From the NCBI GenBank assembly GCA_002490775.1, contig DKUR01000069.1:2429-29900 (forward strand): a stretch of 27,472 nucleotides of DNA. The letters are read 5' to 3'. This document shows positions 12,790 to 21,780 of this stretch, in pieces; positions within the stretch are counted from its first letter, which is position 1, and every line of letters starts with the position of its first letter. The position numbers were made by a program, and so were the translations under genes. The notes below the pieces were generated by a model. It made no database searches. It worked only from the letters and a program-made list of their open reading frames with translations, and was not told the origin of the DNA. The stretch is from Lachnospiraceae bacterium UBA7199 (GTDB lineage Bacteria; Bacillota; Clostridia; Lachnospirales; Lachnospiraceae).

Positions 12790-13471
12790 ACTCTCCCTCC
12801 TGCATGATCTTCCATATATACTGCACATCTTCCTGCCGAATATACCCAACCTTCTGATAAGAAAAAGCGAACTCTCCACGCATCACTGCATAGCCTGCAT
12901 AAATATATTCTCCAAAACCACAGTAAACTGCCGCAGTATCTGTTAAAATTTCATTTTTCCATGTATCTCTCATTCGAATTCCTGCATAATACAAATGCAG
13001 GTGAACCGCCTCGTGGGCTAAAACAGCAATTACCGCCTCCGGGGTGTAGTGGGGCTTTAATTCCAGCCGGATTGTAGTAAAAGCCAGATCCGTTGCTATT
13101 TCTCCTGCCCGGTCTGACATAAAAGTATCCTCCACCACCAGCTTAATAAATTCACCGTCAATGCCAAGATGTGCACAAATACTGCACAAAAGCCGCTTTA
13201 AATTTTCCTCATTTCCAAGGTCATCCTTCAATCTGCTTAAAATGTCCTCCGGCACCGTATAAACCCCATAGTCTATTTTATCCCTCTTTTTTAAAAGCTC
13301 CACGCATTCTGCTAAAAGCTCTTTGGGAACGCTTTTAAAAGCACTTGACGGAACAGGCGCCTTACGCAGTACAAATCTTTTAAAAAGAAAATAAAAAAAT
13401 CCAATATATGCCAGCAGCTCAAAAATGCTGTCAATTCTTATCCGGTAAAGAAATTCCTGTATTGCTCTCAT
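12788..13471 (-). CDS. Membrane-anchored HExxH metalloprotease-like protein
   Basis: 227 residues. A membrane helix near the N-terminus (about 14-34, rich in Phe and Tyr) precedes a linker and a domain with the zinc motif HEAVH at 153-157. NEILTDTAAVYCGFG (173-187) looks like the third-ligand helix. The motif arrangement is that of compact zinc peptidases. No known substrate; I do not recognise a named family. It starts 10 bp after the nucleotidyltransferase-HEPN stop and shares its promoter. Confidence 0.7.
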   Translation of the reverse strand: MRAIQEFLYRIRIDSIFELLAYIGFFYFLFKRFVLRKAPVPSSAFKSVPKELLAECVELLKKRDKIDYGVYTVPEDILSRLKDDLGNEENLKRLLCSICAHLGIDGEFIKLVVEDTFMSDRAGEIATDLAFTTIRLELKPHYTPEAVIAVLAHEAVHLHLYYAGIRMRDTWKNEILTDTAAVYCGFGEYIYAGYAVMRGEFAFSYQKVGYIRQEDVQYIWKIMQEGE

Positions 13472-13481
13472 GCTTCTTTCG

Positions 13482-14060
13482 TTACCTCATTTTTTCTTCT
13501 AACTGCATCATACAATATTTCTCAACTAACTGGATAAACTCATCTGCTACAACAATCTGTCGCTCTGTTTCCTCACAACTAGCCACATAAAAATCATCGT
13601 AATCACTGGCATGGCGTATTTCTTCAGCCTCACCAATTTTTCTCCCCATTTCTCTGGGAAATATTCCGGTTTTCACATATTCCTTATTAAAATTGCTGAT
13701 TGCGTCTTTATGGCGTTTATAAGATTTTCCATACAAAACAACCCCTTCCTTTTGAATATTCGCATAAAAAGGATAATTTACCATCCACTTTCTAAAATGA
13801 GCCTCACTTTTCGCGATAGGATTAATGTCAATGTTATTATCCAAATTGAAATCATATGTCACATAAGAAAGCTGTTTGCTGTATTTTTTTAGTTCCAAAT
13901 CAGACATATCCAAAAGGATCATAATATCCACATCTGAATCTGGCCCAAAATCACCTCTGGCATAAGAACCATATAATATAATCCTGCTAAGATAATTTCC
14001 ATAAATTTTTTTAATCTCAATTACATAATTATCAATTAAACTCCGCATTGTTTGTGGCAT
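13482..14060 (-). CDS. Nucleotidyltransferase-HEPN fusion protein
   Basis: 192 residues in two parts. Residues 1-105 form a minimal nucleotidyltransferase with the signature GSYARGDFGPDSDVD (Gly31-Ser32, Asp43, Asp45) and a later NIDINPIAK strand. Residues about 115-185 look like an all-alpha HEPN (UPF0332-like) domain, with KTGIFPREMGRKI, RHASDYDDFY and ETERQIVVADEFIQLVE. In many genomes these are two genes, MntA antitoxin and HepT toxin, where the nucleotidyltransferase AMPylates the HEPN RNase. Here they are one chain, so any toxin would be held in cis. A housekeeping or regulatory role is also possible. GGAGG lies 7 bases before the ATG. Confidence 0.8.
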   Translation of the reverse strand: MPQTMRSLIDNYVIEIKKIYGNYLSRIILYGSYARGDFGPDSDVDIMILLDMSDLELKKYSKQLSYVTYDFNLDNNIDINPIAKSEAHFRKWMVNYPFYANIQKEGVVLYGKSYKRHKDAISNFNKEYVKTGIFPREMGRKIGEAEEIRHASDYDDFYVASCEETERQIVVADEFIQLVEKYCMMQLEEKMR

Positions 14061-14098
14061 CTCAACACCTCCTCAACAACACCAAACGCCCTTAATAT

Positions 14099-14127
14099 AT
14101 TATACTGAATTATTATTTTTCTTACAA
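14099..14127 (-). promoter_or_regulatory. Promoter of the nucleotidyltransferase-HEPN gene
   Basis: Minus-strand -35 TTGTAA (14122-14127), 17-bp spacer and perfect -10 TATAAT (14099-14104), 39 bases before the ATG. It probably drives the nucleotidyltransferase-HEPN, HExxH and, by read-through, ispF genes. Confidence 0.7.
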
Positions 14128-14164
14128 TTGTTCCGCATCAATAAATCTCTGATCTAAAAAACAT

Positions 14165-16021
14165 CTATTGTGCATCAATCCGCGCCTTTAAATCCTCTAA
14201 ATACATCCAGCGGTCCATCTTTTCTTCCAGATCCTGCTCTACCTGCTGCTTTTGCCCTGTCAGCTCACTCAGCTTTACAAAATCAGTTGCCGCCTTCATG
14301 ATCTGCTCATCCAGGCTGCTTATCGTCTCTTCCAGTGCTGCAATCTCTCCCTCAATCACTTCATAGTCTTTTTGTTCCTTATAGGTAAATTTAAGCTTTT
14401 TATCTGACTGTTTCCAGCTATTTTTCTTATTCTGCTCTGCCTCTCCCTGGGGCGCAATTTCTTTTTCATAAGCATCAGCTTTGCTTTTTCCTGCTTTGCC
14501 TGCGCCCTGACTACCGGTGCTCCAAAGGTTTTCTTTTTCTTCGGCTTCCTGTCTCATACGAATTTTATAATCCGTATAACCGCCTTCATACTGCTTCAGC
14601 ACCCCTCCTTCTGAAAAGGCAAAAAGCCTTTTGACGGTTCTGTCCAGAAAATAGCGGTCATGGGAAACGGTAATTACAATTCCTGAAAAACTGTCCAAAT
14701 AGTCCTCCAGTATAGCCAGTGTGGTAATGTCCAGATCATTGGTAGGCTCATCTAAAATCAGCACGTTAGGGGCCGACATAAGTACTTTCAACAAATTCAG
14801 CCGCCTCTTTTCCCCACCGGAAAGCTTGCTTAAAAGTCCATACTGGTCCTTTCCTTCAAAAAGAAACCGCTCCAGCATCTGGGAAGCACTTACACTTCCC
14901 TCCTGTGTCTGCACATACTCCGCCACATCCTTAATATAATCAATCACTCTTTTGCCGGAAGGCATTTCCATCTCATCAATTTTCTGGGCATAATACCCGA
15001 TTTTAACAGTCTGTCCTAAAACTATCTTTCCCTCATCCGGAAGAACTTCTCCTGTGAGAATTTTCATTAAAGTGGTCTTTCCACAGCCATTAGGACCAAT
15101 AAATCCGATCCTGTCATTTTTTAAAAAGATATAAGAAAAATCCCGAATCAGCACCTTATCTCCATAAGCTTTGCTGACATGATCAATTTCCACAGTGGTT
15201 TTTCCAAGTCTGGTAGAAACAGAACTGATTTCCACTTTGCCATCCACTGCTGGCGCTGACGCACTTTTCAGCTCCTCATACCGCTCTAATCTGGCCTTCT
15301 GCTTGGTTGTGCGTGCTCTGGCTCCTCTTTTTACCCATTCCAATTCTTTCCGTAAAACAGACTGGCGTTTCCGCTCACTTGCAAGGGCCGCTTCCTCCCG
15401 GGCCGCCTTTAGTTCCAAAAAGCCTGCATAATTAGCCTGATAGGAATAAATCTTTCCTTTATCTATTTCCACAATGCGGTCTGACACACTGTCCAAAAAA
15501 TAACGATCATGGGTAACCATAACAACTGCCCCTGTATAACTTTTCAACTGTCCTTCCAGCCACTGCGCCATATCATGATCTAAATGGTTGGTAGGCTCAT
15601 CCAAAATCAACAAATCAGAAGCCTCTAAAAGGGCCGCCACCAATGCCAGGCGCTTTTGCTGTCCGCCGGATAAACTGCCGCATACAGCCTCAAAATCCGT
15701 CACTCCCAGTCTGGTCAACATGGACTTAATCTGTGATTCCTCCGCTTTACACCTTCTTTGAACCGCTTCAATAACAGTATCCTTTTCCTGAAACAAAGGA
15801 TGCTGGGGCAGATAACTGCATACCACATGATTGGCAATAGTCACGCTTCCTTCATCCGGCTCCTCCAAACCTGCCATCATTTTAAGCAAAGTAGATTTAC
15901 CCGTCCCGTTGATTCCGATAATGCCTGCCTTTTCCCCTTCCTGTAAGTAAAAGGAGGTACGGTCAAATAAAGATCTGTCTCCGAATGACTTTGTTATGTT
16001 TTCTATTGATAAAATATTCAT
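14165..16021 (-). CDS. ABC-F family ATPase, Uup/EttA-like
   Basis: 618 residues from ATG 16021 (MNILSIENI). Two ABC cassettes on one chain with no membrane domain: first Walker A GINGTGKST (36-44), signature LSGGQQKR, Walker B LLILDEPTNHLD; second GPNGCGKTT, LSGGEKRR, VLILDEPTNDLD. The linker between them is charged and helical, and the C-terminus ends in a coiled coil after a Lys-rich stretch, as in Uup. ABC-F proteins bind ribosomes at the E site. Housekeeping Uup-like function fits better than antibiotic resistance, but sequence alone does not settle it. The upstream in-frame ATG 16048 has no ribosome binding site; that of 16021 is also weak (GTGGAA). Confidence 0.9.
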   Translation of the reverse strand: MNILSIENITKSFGDRSLFDRTSFYLQEGEKAGIIGINGTGKSTLLKMMAGLEEPDEGSVTIANHVVCSYLPQHPLFQEKDTVIEAVQRRCKAEESQIKSMLTRLGVTDFEAVCGSLSGGQQKRLALVAALLEASDLLILDEPTNHLDHDMAQWLEGQLKSYTGAVVMVTHDRYFLDSVSDRIVEIDKGKIYSYQANYAGFLELKAAREEAALASERKRQSVLRKELEWVKRGARARTTKQKARLERYEELKSASAPAVDGKVEISSVSTRLGKTTVEIDHVSKAYGDKVLIRDFSYIFLKNDRIGFIGPNGCGKTTLMKILTGEVLPDEGKIVLGQTVKIGYYAQKIDEMEMPSGKRVIDYIKDVAEYVQTQEGSVSASQMLERFLFEGKDQYGLLSKLSGGEKRRLNLLKVLMSAPNVLILDEPTNDLDITTLAILEDYLDSFSGIVITVSHDRYFLDRTVKRLFAFSEGGVLKQYEGGYTDYKIRMRQEAEEKENLWSTGSQGAGKAGKSKADAYEKEIAPQGEAEQNKKNSWKQSDKKLKFTYKEQKDYEVIEGEIAALEETISSLDEQIMKAATDFVKLSELTGQKQQVEQDLEEKMDRWMYLEDLKARIDAQ

Positions 16022-16056
16022 TGTATTTTCCACTTCATAAGCTTTCATCTAAATAT

Positions 16057-16097
16057 CTTGCAACTCATCTGTATTACCATTTTAAATGAGCTGCAAG
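16057..16097. other. 12-bp inverted repeat upstream of the ABC-F gene
   Basis: CTTGCAACTCAT (16057-16068) and ATGAGCTGCAAG (16086-16097) pair over 12 bp with one mismatch on the plus strand, or a G-U pair in minus-strand RNA. On the plus strand it is followed by TTTTTT. It overlaps the predicted promoter at 16079-16108, so it may be an operator or the end of the upstream transcript unit. Confidence 0.4.
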
Positions 16098-16108
16098 TTT
16101 TTTGGCAA
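16079..16108 (-). promoter_or_regulatory. Candidate promoter of the ABC-F gene
   Basis: Minus-strand TTGCCA (16103-16108), 18-bp spacer, TAAAAT (16079-16084). It is the best match in the 95-bp gap after the PH-like membrane gene and would start transcription about 50 bases before the ATG. Confidence 0.45.
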
Positions 16109-16116
16109 CCTATTTT

Positions 16117-17304
16117 TTAAATCCACCATTTCAACTCCTCAAACATCTCATCCGGCAGATATAAATACCGGTAAGGCGTTATATTTCTATCGTTTGGGCA
16201 GTAAACAGAAATACTATAGCCGCTAAATTTCCAGTCCCCCGGATACCCTAAAATCGTATCATCACCGTCAATGATCTCCTTTCCGCCGCTTAAATAAATG
16301 ATATTTTCCGCAAAGGAATCAAATTCCCGCCAGCCATAATATAAAATCCCATATTCTTCTTCCTGCCATCTGCTGACGGTCTGCTTAACCGGCGCTGCTT
16401 CCATCCCTTCCACCAGCATGGTAAAATCCTTTTCCTCTTCATAAATGCCATCGGTTGTGCCATGAAGATCAATTCTGATTTTATCTGATTTATTTTCATC
16501 ATAGGAAATCAGAAAGCTGTCCACATAATTTCCTTCCTCATCAAACCCCTTTATCATTGTATCAAAGCTTATGATTGTCCCATCCGGCCTAAAGTGCAGG
16601 GAAAAGCTGGTAGCAAGACAGAGCTTTTCCGGCAGATTTACTTTTTCTTCCACATCCTCCAAAATGCCTGTCAGCTTGTCCTCATAAATATTATCATGCA
16701 CCAAAACAACGTTTTTGGTATTTTTTAACTGCTGAAGATACCATGACAGCTTTCCATTATAAGGGATTGCACTTCTTACAATCAGCCCTGCGCCAATCAG
16801 GCTGATCACCATCCAGCCGGATATCACCGGAACCCGAAACAGGCAGCGCCGGTAAAGCTTTACTGTAGACAGCTTCAATTTAACAAATTCCCTGTTTGCC
16901 CCCTGACAGGAAAAAAGGTAAAACTTTCCCTTCTTCACCACAACATAACAATACTTTTTATCCATCCGATAATATACAATGTCCCTAATGGAAAAGGCAG
17001 CGCTATAATCATTAATTTTTAATGTAACAAGCTCATCATTTATAACAATTTCCTGATAGGTAAAAGGCAGGCTGTTTCTTTTCAGTCTCCAGCATACCGC
17101 CATCCATCTCACACACAAAATAAGAAAAATCACGCCGCATAAAGCTAAAACCGGTATATTTTTTCGAACCCGCCCAAATTGGCACAGGGAATAAAGATGA
17201 AACCAGATCACACTGCCTAAAAGCAGAGAAAGGGGGGCGGCAAAAAAGCGGCAGAGCATTTCCCTGCGCATTATCCTTTTCCATTGTTTTTCTGTTGATC
17301 TCAT
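16117..17304 (-). CDS. Membrane protein with PH-like (YcxB-type) domain and extracellular C-terminal domain
   Basis: 395 residues from ATG 17304, one base after the M56 stop (TGAAATG). Two membrane helices (about 20-40 and 50-72), then a cytoplasmic domain (80-150) with the strand pattern of bacterial PH/YcxB domains (FTYQEIVINDELVTLKI, FSIRDIVYYRMDKKYCY, VVVKKGKFYLF), a third helix (160-178), and a roughly 215-residue domain that should lie outside the cell. It is the last gene of the BlaI-RCC1-M56 operon, so it is probably part of the same response. No known family was recognised for the C-terminal domain. Confidence 0.65.
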   Translation of the reverse strand: MRSTEKQWKRIMRREMLCRFFAAPLSLLLGSVIWFHLYSLCQFGRVRKNIPVLALCGVIFLILCVRWMAVCWRLKRNSLPFTYQEIVINDELVTLKINDYSAAFSIRDIVYYRMDKKYCYVVVKKGKFYLFSCQGANREFVKLKLSTVKLYRRCLFRVPVISGWMVISLIGAGLIVRSAIPYNGKLSWYLQQLKNTKNVVLVHDNIYEDKLTGILEDVEEKVNLPEKLCLATSFSLHFRPDGTIISFDTMIKGFDEEGNYVDSFLISYDENKSDKIRIDLHGTTDGIYEEEKDFTMLVEGMEAAPVKQTVSRWQEEEYGILYYGWREFDSFAENIIYLSGGKEIIDGDDTILGYPGDWKFSGYSISVYCPNDRNITPYRYLYLPDEMFEELKWWI

Positions 17305-17305
17305 T

Positions 17306-19645
17306 TCACTGCCGCAGCACAAATCCTTGGAACTTCCAGTTTTCGCCCAAATCTTCCGTAACATACCTGGCTTTCACTCCTCCATCGATACTTTGTTCTT
17401 CCATGCAAATGTCCATCGTCCATTTTCCCTTTTCTAAAAAGGGCGCATAGGCCATAGAATAATACTCCTTAAGTTCATCAAACTTTACCTCGCTCCAGGT
17501 TTCTCCACCATCTCCCGTTCGTATTACAAAAGGAGCCTCGGAATCCCTGATGGTAATAAAACCCACCTCATTAGTAATAAATCTCATATCTGTGGTAAGG
17601 GAATGGGACATAAGCTCAGCGCCTTCAAATACCAGACATTCCCTCCAGTTTTTTCCTCCATCTTCCGTAACAAAACATGTGGTATATTCCTGCCACATAG
17701 TCCGGTCACTGGAAATCATCAGGAATCCTTTCTTAGCATTTTCTGGAAAAGATACAAAAATTCTCCTGACTGAGCCAAAATTTCTGGAATTGGTCACCAC
17801 GCTGCTCCGGTAAGCGCCTGCCGCTTCATCATAATATACCACACTAAGGGGCAGGCCCGGACTCCCTCCATAAGCAAAAATCTGCTTCATTTCATCACAC
17901 TGATAGCTGCCCTCCTGCAGCCGGGTAAGGGCCCCATCCATTTCATCCCCTCTGGTAAAAAGCTCTTCTAAGGTTACCGGTACCGTCTCCCACTCTTCCT
18001 GATCTTTTTTCCTTATTTCAAGCACGCCGCCGCTTGTCCTCGTTTCATATGAACAATCCCTTTCTTCTTCGGGAATTCCCGTAAACAAAGGAAGATCACT
18101 GTAGTCATTTTCAGGATAAGTTTCCTGAAAAGCCGCCACAGCCTCAGTCATTTGGGTAATTCCCTGTAGTTCAAAAACATACTCCTTTACCATCTTCACA
18201 TGAACCGCTACTGGATAATAAGCATAATAGTACCCATCCACCATCTGTACCTGCCCAAAGGAGGGCACCTTTTCTAATGAGTTTTCATCCCCTAAAAACT
18301 CCCTGACTACCGCTGCAAATACAAACTCCTTTTGATTTCCTGCCAGCATTCTCCAATAAGCAATCTCTATCCCTGTATAAGATCCCGAATCCTCCAGCGA
18401 AACCCTGCTTGCAGCAGTCTGATCTCTGTCATAATTCAAATAACGGTACATGAATTTATCAATACAATCCCCATAATGCTCCGGCCTTTTCAGCCTGACC
18501 TGCCAGGGGCCTTCCGCCGCATAAGGCAGTTCATCATAGCTTTCCACCTCACTGTAGGGCAGGTTCATTAATTCCTGACGATAAGAATCCTCCTTGGCCG
18601 GTGCCAGCGCCAACATACAATCAAGCGCCTCTTTTGTAAAGCATTCCGGCTTTTCATACCCTTCATAAAGGTTAATTCTCTCCGCTGCCTGCTGCTCCTG
18701 TATCTGAACCACCATTCTTTTTCCTGAGATTCCAACCAAAAATACCGTTTGAAGAACAAGCAGGACAACTGCAAAACCGGCAATTGCATTATAGGGCTTT
18801 TTCTCTTCCATAATGGCTGCAATCCGTGCTTTCATGATTCCTTCGCCTGCACTGAAAAAAACGGAATGAACGTAAGCCCTGCTCCGCATCTTCTCCAGAC
18901 TGTCGATTAAAAACTGCCCGTAAGCTGCCCTTTCTTCCTTTCCACATCCTGACACCACAGTCTCATCACAGTCAATCTCGATATCTCTGCCACTGATGCT
19001 GCGGATCAGATAAGCCAAAGGATTATACCAGCAAATAGCATTACACAAAAACAAAAATAACTTATACCAGGTATCTTTATGCCGGATATGCACACACTCA
19101 TGCATCAAAAGCACATCCAGCATTTCTTTTCCTTGTTCCGGCAAATCCGCCATGCACTTTTTTGACTTCTCCCTTGCCTTGTCTGTCCAATCACCTGCTG
19201 CATCCTCTGCCGATAAACCGCACGCCCACTCCGGCAGGAGAATGATCGGCTGGTAAAAGCCAAGCACAAAAGGCTCTGCAATTCCACTATTTTTATAGAC
19301 AACACTTCTGTCCGCCTGCCTGATTCCGGCCTGTACCCACGCCTTTTCAAGCTTCTGTCTAATCACTTCATCCTCTAGGGGAGCAATACCCCTAATGCAT
19401 TTCACCCTGAATTTTCGGTAATTTACAAAGTAAACCAGCATCATAAGCAGACTGACCAAAGTCATGCCAAGTACCACAAGTGTAAATCCTTTATCATAAA
19501 GAAAATAAGGCAGCCCAAATTTTCCACAAACCCGATACCACAAATAATCTGCCGTATACCTGAGCCTCCCCAGAAGAAACACATGAAGAAAACACATTTG
19601 TATCATTAAAAGTACCCAGATTGTTTTTTTCCATTTTCCACTCAT
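17306..19645 (-). CDS. BlaR1-type M56 metalloprotease with Asp-box extracellular sensor region
   Basis: 779 residues. The first 310 match the BlaR1/MecR1 membrane protease: helices near 8-26, 52-76, 195-213 and 286-308, zinc motif HECVH at 182-186 (LLMHECVHIRHKD) and a probable third ligand in DIEIDCDE. In BlaR1 the part after the last helix is a penicillin-binding sensor. Here it is a 470-residue region without SxxK/SxN/KTG motifs, whose end has three Asp-box motifs (TEDGGKNW 660-667, TGDGGETW 710-717, TEDLGENW 763-770) as in sialidase-like propellers. It likely senses a glycan, protein or envelope state and cleaves the neighbouring BlaI-like repressor. AGGAGG lies far (about 15 bases) from the ATG. 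Confidence 0.85.
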   Translation of the reverse strand: MSGKWKKTIWVLLMIQMCFLHVFLLGRLRYTADYLWYRVCGKFGLPYFLYDKGFTLVVLGMTLVSLLMMLVYFVNYRKFRVKCIRGIAPLEDEVIRQKLEKAWVQAGIRQADRSVVYKNSGIAEPFVLGFYQPIILLPEWACGLSAEDAAGDWTDKAREKSKKCMADLPEQGKEMLDVLLMHECVHIRHKDTWYKLFLFLCNAICWYNPLAYLIRSISGRDIEIDCDETVVSGCGKEERAAYGQFLIDSLEKMRSRAYVHSVFFSAGEGIMKARIAAIMEEKKPYNAIAGFAVVLLVLQTVFLVGISGKRMVVQIQEQQAAERINLYEGYEKPECFTKEALDCMLALAPAKEDSYRQELMNLPYSEVESYDELPYAAEGPWQVRLKRPEHYGDCIDKFMYRYLNYDRDQTAASRVSLEDSGSYTGIEIAYWRMLAGNQKEFVFAAVVREFLGDENSLEKVPSFGQVQMVDGYYYAYYPVAVHVKMVKEYVFELQGITQMTEAVAAFQETYPENDYSDLPLFTGIPEEERDCSYETRTSGGVLEIRKKDQEEWETVPVTLEELFTRGDEMDGALTRLQEGSYQCDEMKQIFAYGGSPGLPLSVVYYDEAAGAYRSSVVTNSRNFGSVRRIFVSFPENAKKGFLMISSDRTMWQEYTTCFVTEDGGKNWRECLVFEGAELMSHSLTTDMRFITNEVGFITIRDSEAPFVIRTGDGGETWSEVKFDELKEYYSMAYAPFLEKGKWTMDICMEEQSIDGGVKARYVTEDLGENWKFQGFVLRQ

Positions 19646-19684
19646 TATTGAAACAAACTCCCTCCTGCCTTCTATTGTCTATAT

Positions 19685-21361
19685 TTAAGATATTTTGGTG
19701 TTCATATATGATTCCGGCGGATACAAACTCTCATCAATTCTCTCTAATTTCCCTTTATAGAAGCACAGCACATAGAAGCCTGTATCTGTCTGGTAATAAA
19801 ATTCTTCATAATCCTTGTTTTCGGGAAAATCTTTTTTCTCATAACTTGCTCCCAGAATTTCTTCCGCTTCCTGCCTGCTCATTCCAATCAAAAGCTTTCC
19901 ATCCCTGCTGCCTCCATAAAAAGACTGAATCTGGGCCAGCTCCTCATATTCATTCATCATAAAAAGGTAACAGTTGTCATGTGCCCAATAATAATGCTGC
20001 CTGTTGCTGCCATCCTCATCTGCTGTCTCCATCTCATAATAATCCATATCTATTGAATCCAGAAATGTGGTAAGTTCTTCTTTCGTCCACCCAAACTCAC
20101 ATTCTGCAAGGAGTTTATTAGGATTATGATTCATTTCACTTATCGAAATTTGGTTAAACACATTTGTAAAATTAACAATCCGCGGCTCCCACAGATCTCC
20201 ATATAACTGAAAAGTCTTTGCCTGCCGGCCTTCACCCATCACATCCAGCCCACATCCCCAAATCGTTCCATCTTTTTTTTCTATAAAGGTCGTACTGTCA
20301 TAGCTGCATTGCCCCTTTATATCGCTCATCAGACGAGTGCTATAAGAATTGTTGCGCATCTGGTCAAACCACACCATCTTTACATCTTCCGCCGCCATCA
20401 CCGGCTCTTCAATGAAATCCCTGTCTCCTGAGTCCACGCCGCAGGAACCAAAGCTGTTATTTCCCCATGTCCATAGATTTCCGTCTGCCTTAATGGCAGC
20501 CATTGTAAAATAACCGCTGGTCACATAAACTGCATCCACCATCATCACATGAGGTTTGGTATACACACACCCTTGCGTCTGATTTCCGGTAATTGAAGAT
20601 GTGGTATAAATTCCGCCCCAGCACCAAACACTTCCATCTTCCTTTAATGCCACAATAGAGCCCATTCCGCATCTGGCATAACGCACATCTTCCATAAGAA
20701 GTACAGGCAGATCCGCAGTCGTTTTATCAGGATTCCACAAATAATTAAATTCCTCCGGCACATCCATTCCCATAAGTCCGTTCATGTTTGCTCCCATACC
20801 ATAAAGCTTTCCATCTTCAGTTAAAAAAATAGTGAAAGAACCGGAAAAATTGCTTGCATCCACATGCACTACATTTTCCGCTATTTTCTGGGGTTCCTCT
20901 ATGCTTACACTTCCATCCGGCGTATCCAGATAAGTAGTTTTTCTGCCAATGCCTAACTGACCGCAGTTGTTAGCCCCACAGCCCCATAGCGTTCCTTCCT
21001 CATCAATGAAAAAATAGCTGCCTACCAGAGAAAGGTTGGTAATATAATAGTTTTCTATCTGGAATGGCTCCCCAATATGCAGGTCCTCATAATCTTCTAC
21101 CAAAAAATTCTGCAGCTTAGTTTCCTCCAAGCCTGTATCTGGCCATCCCTCACTGCCTGTCTCTGCCTGCGTTTCTCCTTCCCCTTTTGTTCCTTCTTTT
21201 TCTGTTCTGGTATCTGTCCGATCCGGTACGAGTCTCTTTTCCTCTTCCCCCGTAATAACAAAAATCAGCCCAGTCCCGACAATAACGACGGCTGCCAGCA
21301 AAACCATTATTGCATATCGCCATCTGTTTCTTCTGTTTATAAAAAGATTCTTAAAATTCAT
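19685..21361 (-). CDS. Membrane-anchored RCC1-like beta-propeller protein
   Basis: 558 residues. One membrane helix (about 15-37) follows a basic cytoplasmic tail, then a Thr/Glu/Gly-rich linker (40-85) and an extracellular RCC1-like region with at least five recognisable blades: GTLWGCGANNCGQLGIG, GKLYGMGANMNGLMGM, GSVWCWGG, GNLWTWGNNSFGSCGV, GTIWGCGLDVMGEG. The final about 150 residues form a separate domain. RCC1 propellers bind proteins or cell-wall ligands in bacteria. The start overlaps the BlaI stop by 4 bp and the gene is 39 bp before the M56 gene, so the repressor, propeller and protease are co-expressed. Confidence 0.82.
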   Translation of the reverse strand: MNFKNLFINRRNRWRYAIMVLLAAVVIVGTGLIFVITGEEEKRLVPDRTDTRTEKEGTKGEGETQAETGSEGWPDTGLEETKLQNFLVEDYEDLHIGEPFQIENYYITNLSLVGSYFFIDEEGTLWGCGANNCGQLGIGRKTTYLDTPDGSVSIEEPQKIAENVVHVDASNFSGSFTIFLTEDGKLYGMGANMNGLMGMDVPEEFNYLWNPDKTTADLPVLLMEDVRYARCGMGSIVALKEDGSVWCWGGIYTTSSITGNQTQGCVYTKPHVMMVDAVYVTSGYFTMAAIKADGNLWTWGNNSFGSCGVDSGDRDFIEEPVMAAEDVKMVWFDQMRNNSYSTRLMSDIKGQCSYDSTTFIEKKDGTIWGCGLDVMGEGRQAKTFQLYGDLWEPRIVNFTNVFNQISISEMNHNPNKLLAECEFGWTKEELTTFLDSIDMDYYEMETADEDGSNRQHYYWAHDNCYLFMMNEYEELAQIQSFYGGSRDGKLLIGMSRQEAEEILGASYEKKDFPENKDYEEFYYQTDTGFYVLCFYKGKLERIDESLYPPESYMNTKIS

Positions 21362-21738
21362 AAAGCATCATCCCTCTTTTTACTGTCTAAAAACTGGCGT
21401 AGTTCTTCGATATCCTGACTGCTCAGTTCCTCTCCATCATAAAGCGCTGTTGCAAAATTACTTAAAGAGCCTCCAAACATTCGCTTTAAAATACTTTTCC
21501 CTGTTTCCTTCAAATAAAGCTTTTTTTCTACCAATGGACGGTAATAATTCATTTTTCCCTGCTTCTTACGCTCTACAAATCCCTTTTCTTCCAGCCTTGA
21601 CAAATAAGAAAGGATTGTTCCTGCAGTAAGAGACTTGTCAGCATCCATCCTTTGCTCAATTTCAATACGGGAAATCATCTCCTCCGCATCCCATATGATC
21701 ATCATTAATTCCAGTTCTCCATCCGGCAGCTTTTTCAT
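21358..21738 (-). CDS. BlaI/MecI/CopY family transcriptional repressor
   Basis: 126 residues. The winged-helix domain (LPDGELELMMIIWDAEEMIS, then LTAGTILSYLSRLEEKGFVERKKQGKMNYYRPLV) is typical of BlaI/MecI, and the C-terminal helical part (SILKRMFGGSLSNFATALYD) is the dimerisation and cleavage region. AAAGG is about 10 bases before the ATG. First gene of the operon with the RCC1 protein, the M56 protease and the PH-like membrane protein. A 16-bp palindrome overlapping its own promoter is the probable operator, so it should be autoregulated and released by M56 proteolysis. Confidence 0.93.
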   Translation of the reverse strand: MKKLPDGELELMMIIWDAEEMISRIEIEQRMDADKSLTAGTILSYLSRLEEKGFVERKKQGKMNYYRPLVEKKLYLKETGKSILKRMFGGSLSNFATALYDGEELSSQDIEELRQFLDSKKRDDAL

Positions 21739-21761
21739 TGTATTTATACCTTTCTTTTATT

Positions 21762-21777
21762 TTAGGCATTTGCCTAA
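21762..21777. promoter_or_regulatory. Probable BlaI operator
   Basis: Palindrome TTAGGCAAATGCCTAA on the minus strand: 7-bp arms TTAGGCA/TGCCTAA with a 2-base centre. It covers the predicted transcription start of the BlaI operon and differs from the TACA/TGTA core used by BlaI, MecI and CopY, so the repressor may have its own specificity. Confidence 0.65.
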
Positions 21778-21780
21778 TTT

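Noticed and set aside
14165..16021. ABC-F antibiotic-resistance gene
   Set aside because: The C-terminal Lys-rich and coiled-coil region resembles Uup. The upstream inverted repeat overlaps the promoter and no leader peptide typical of resistance ABC-F genes is visible.
17306..19645. Beta-lactam sensor BlaR1 or MecR1 proper
   Set aside because: The extracellular part lacks SxxK, SxN and KTG motifs and carries Asp boxes; no beta-lactamase or PBP gene is adjacent.
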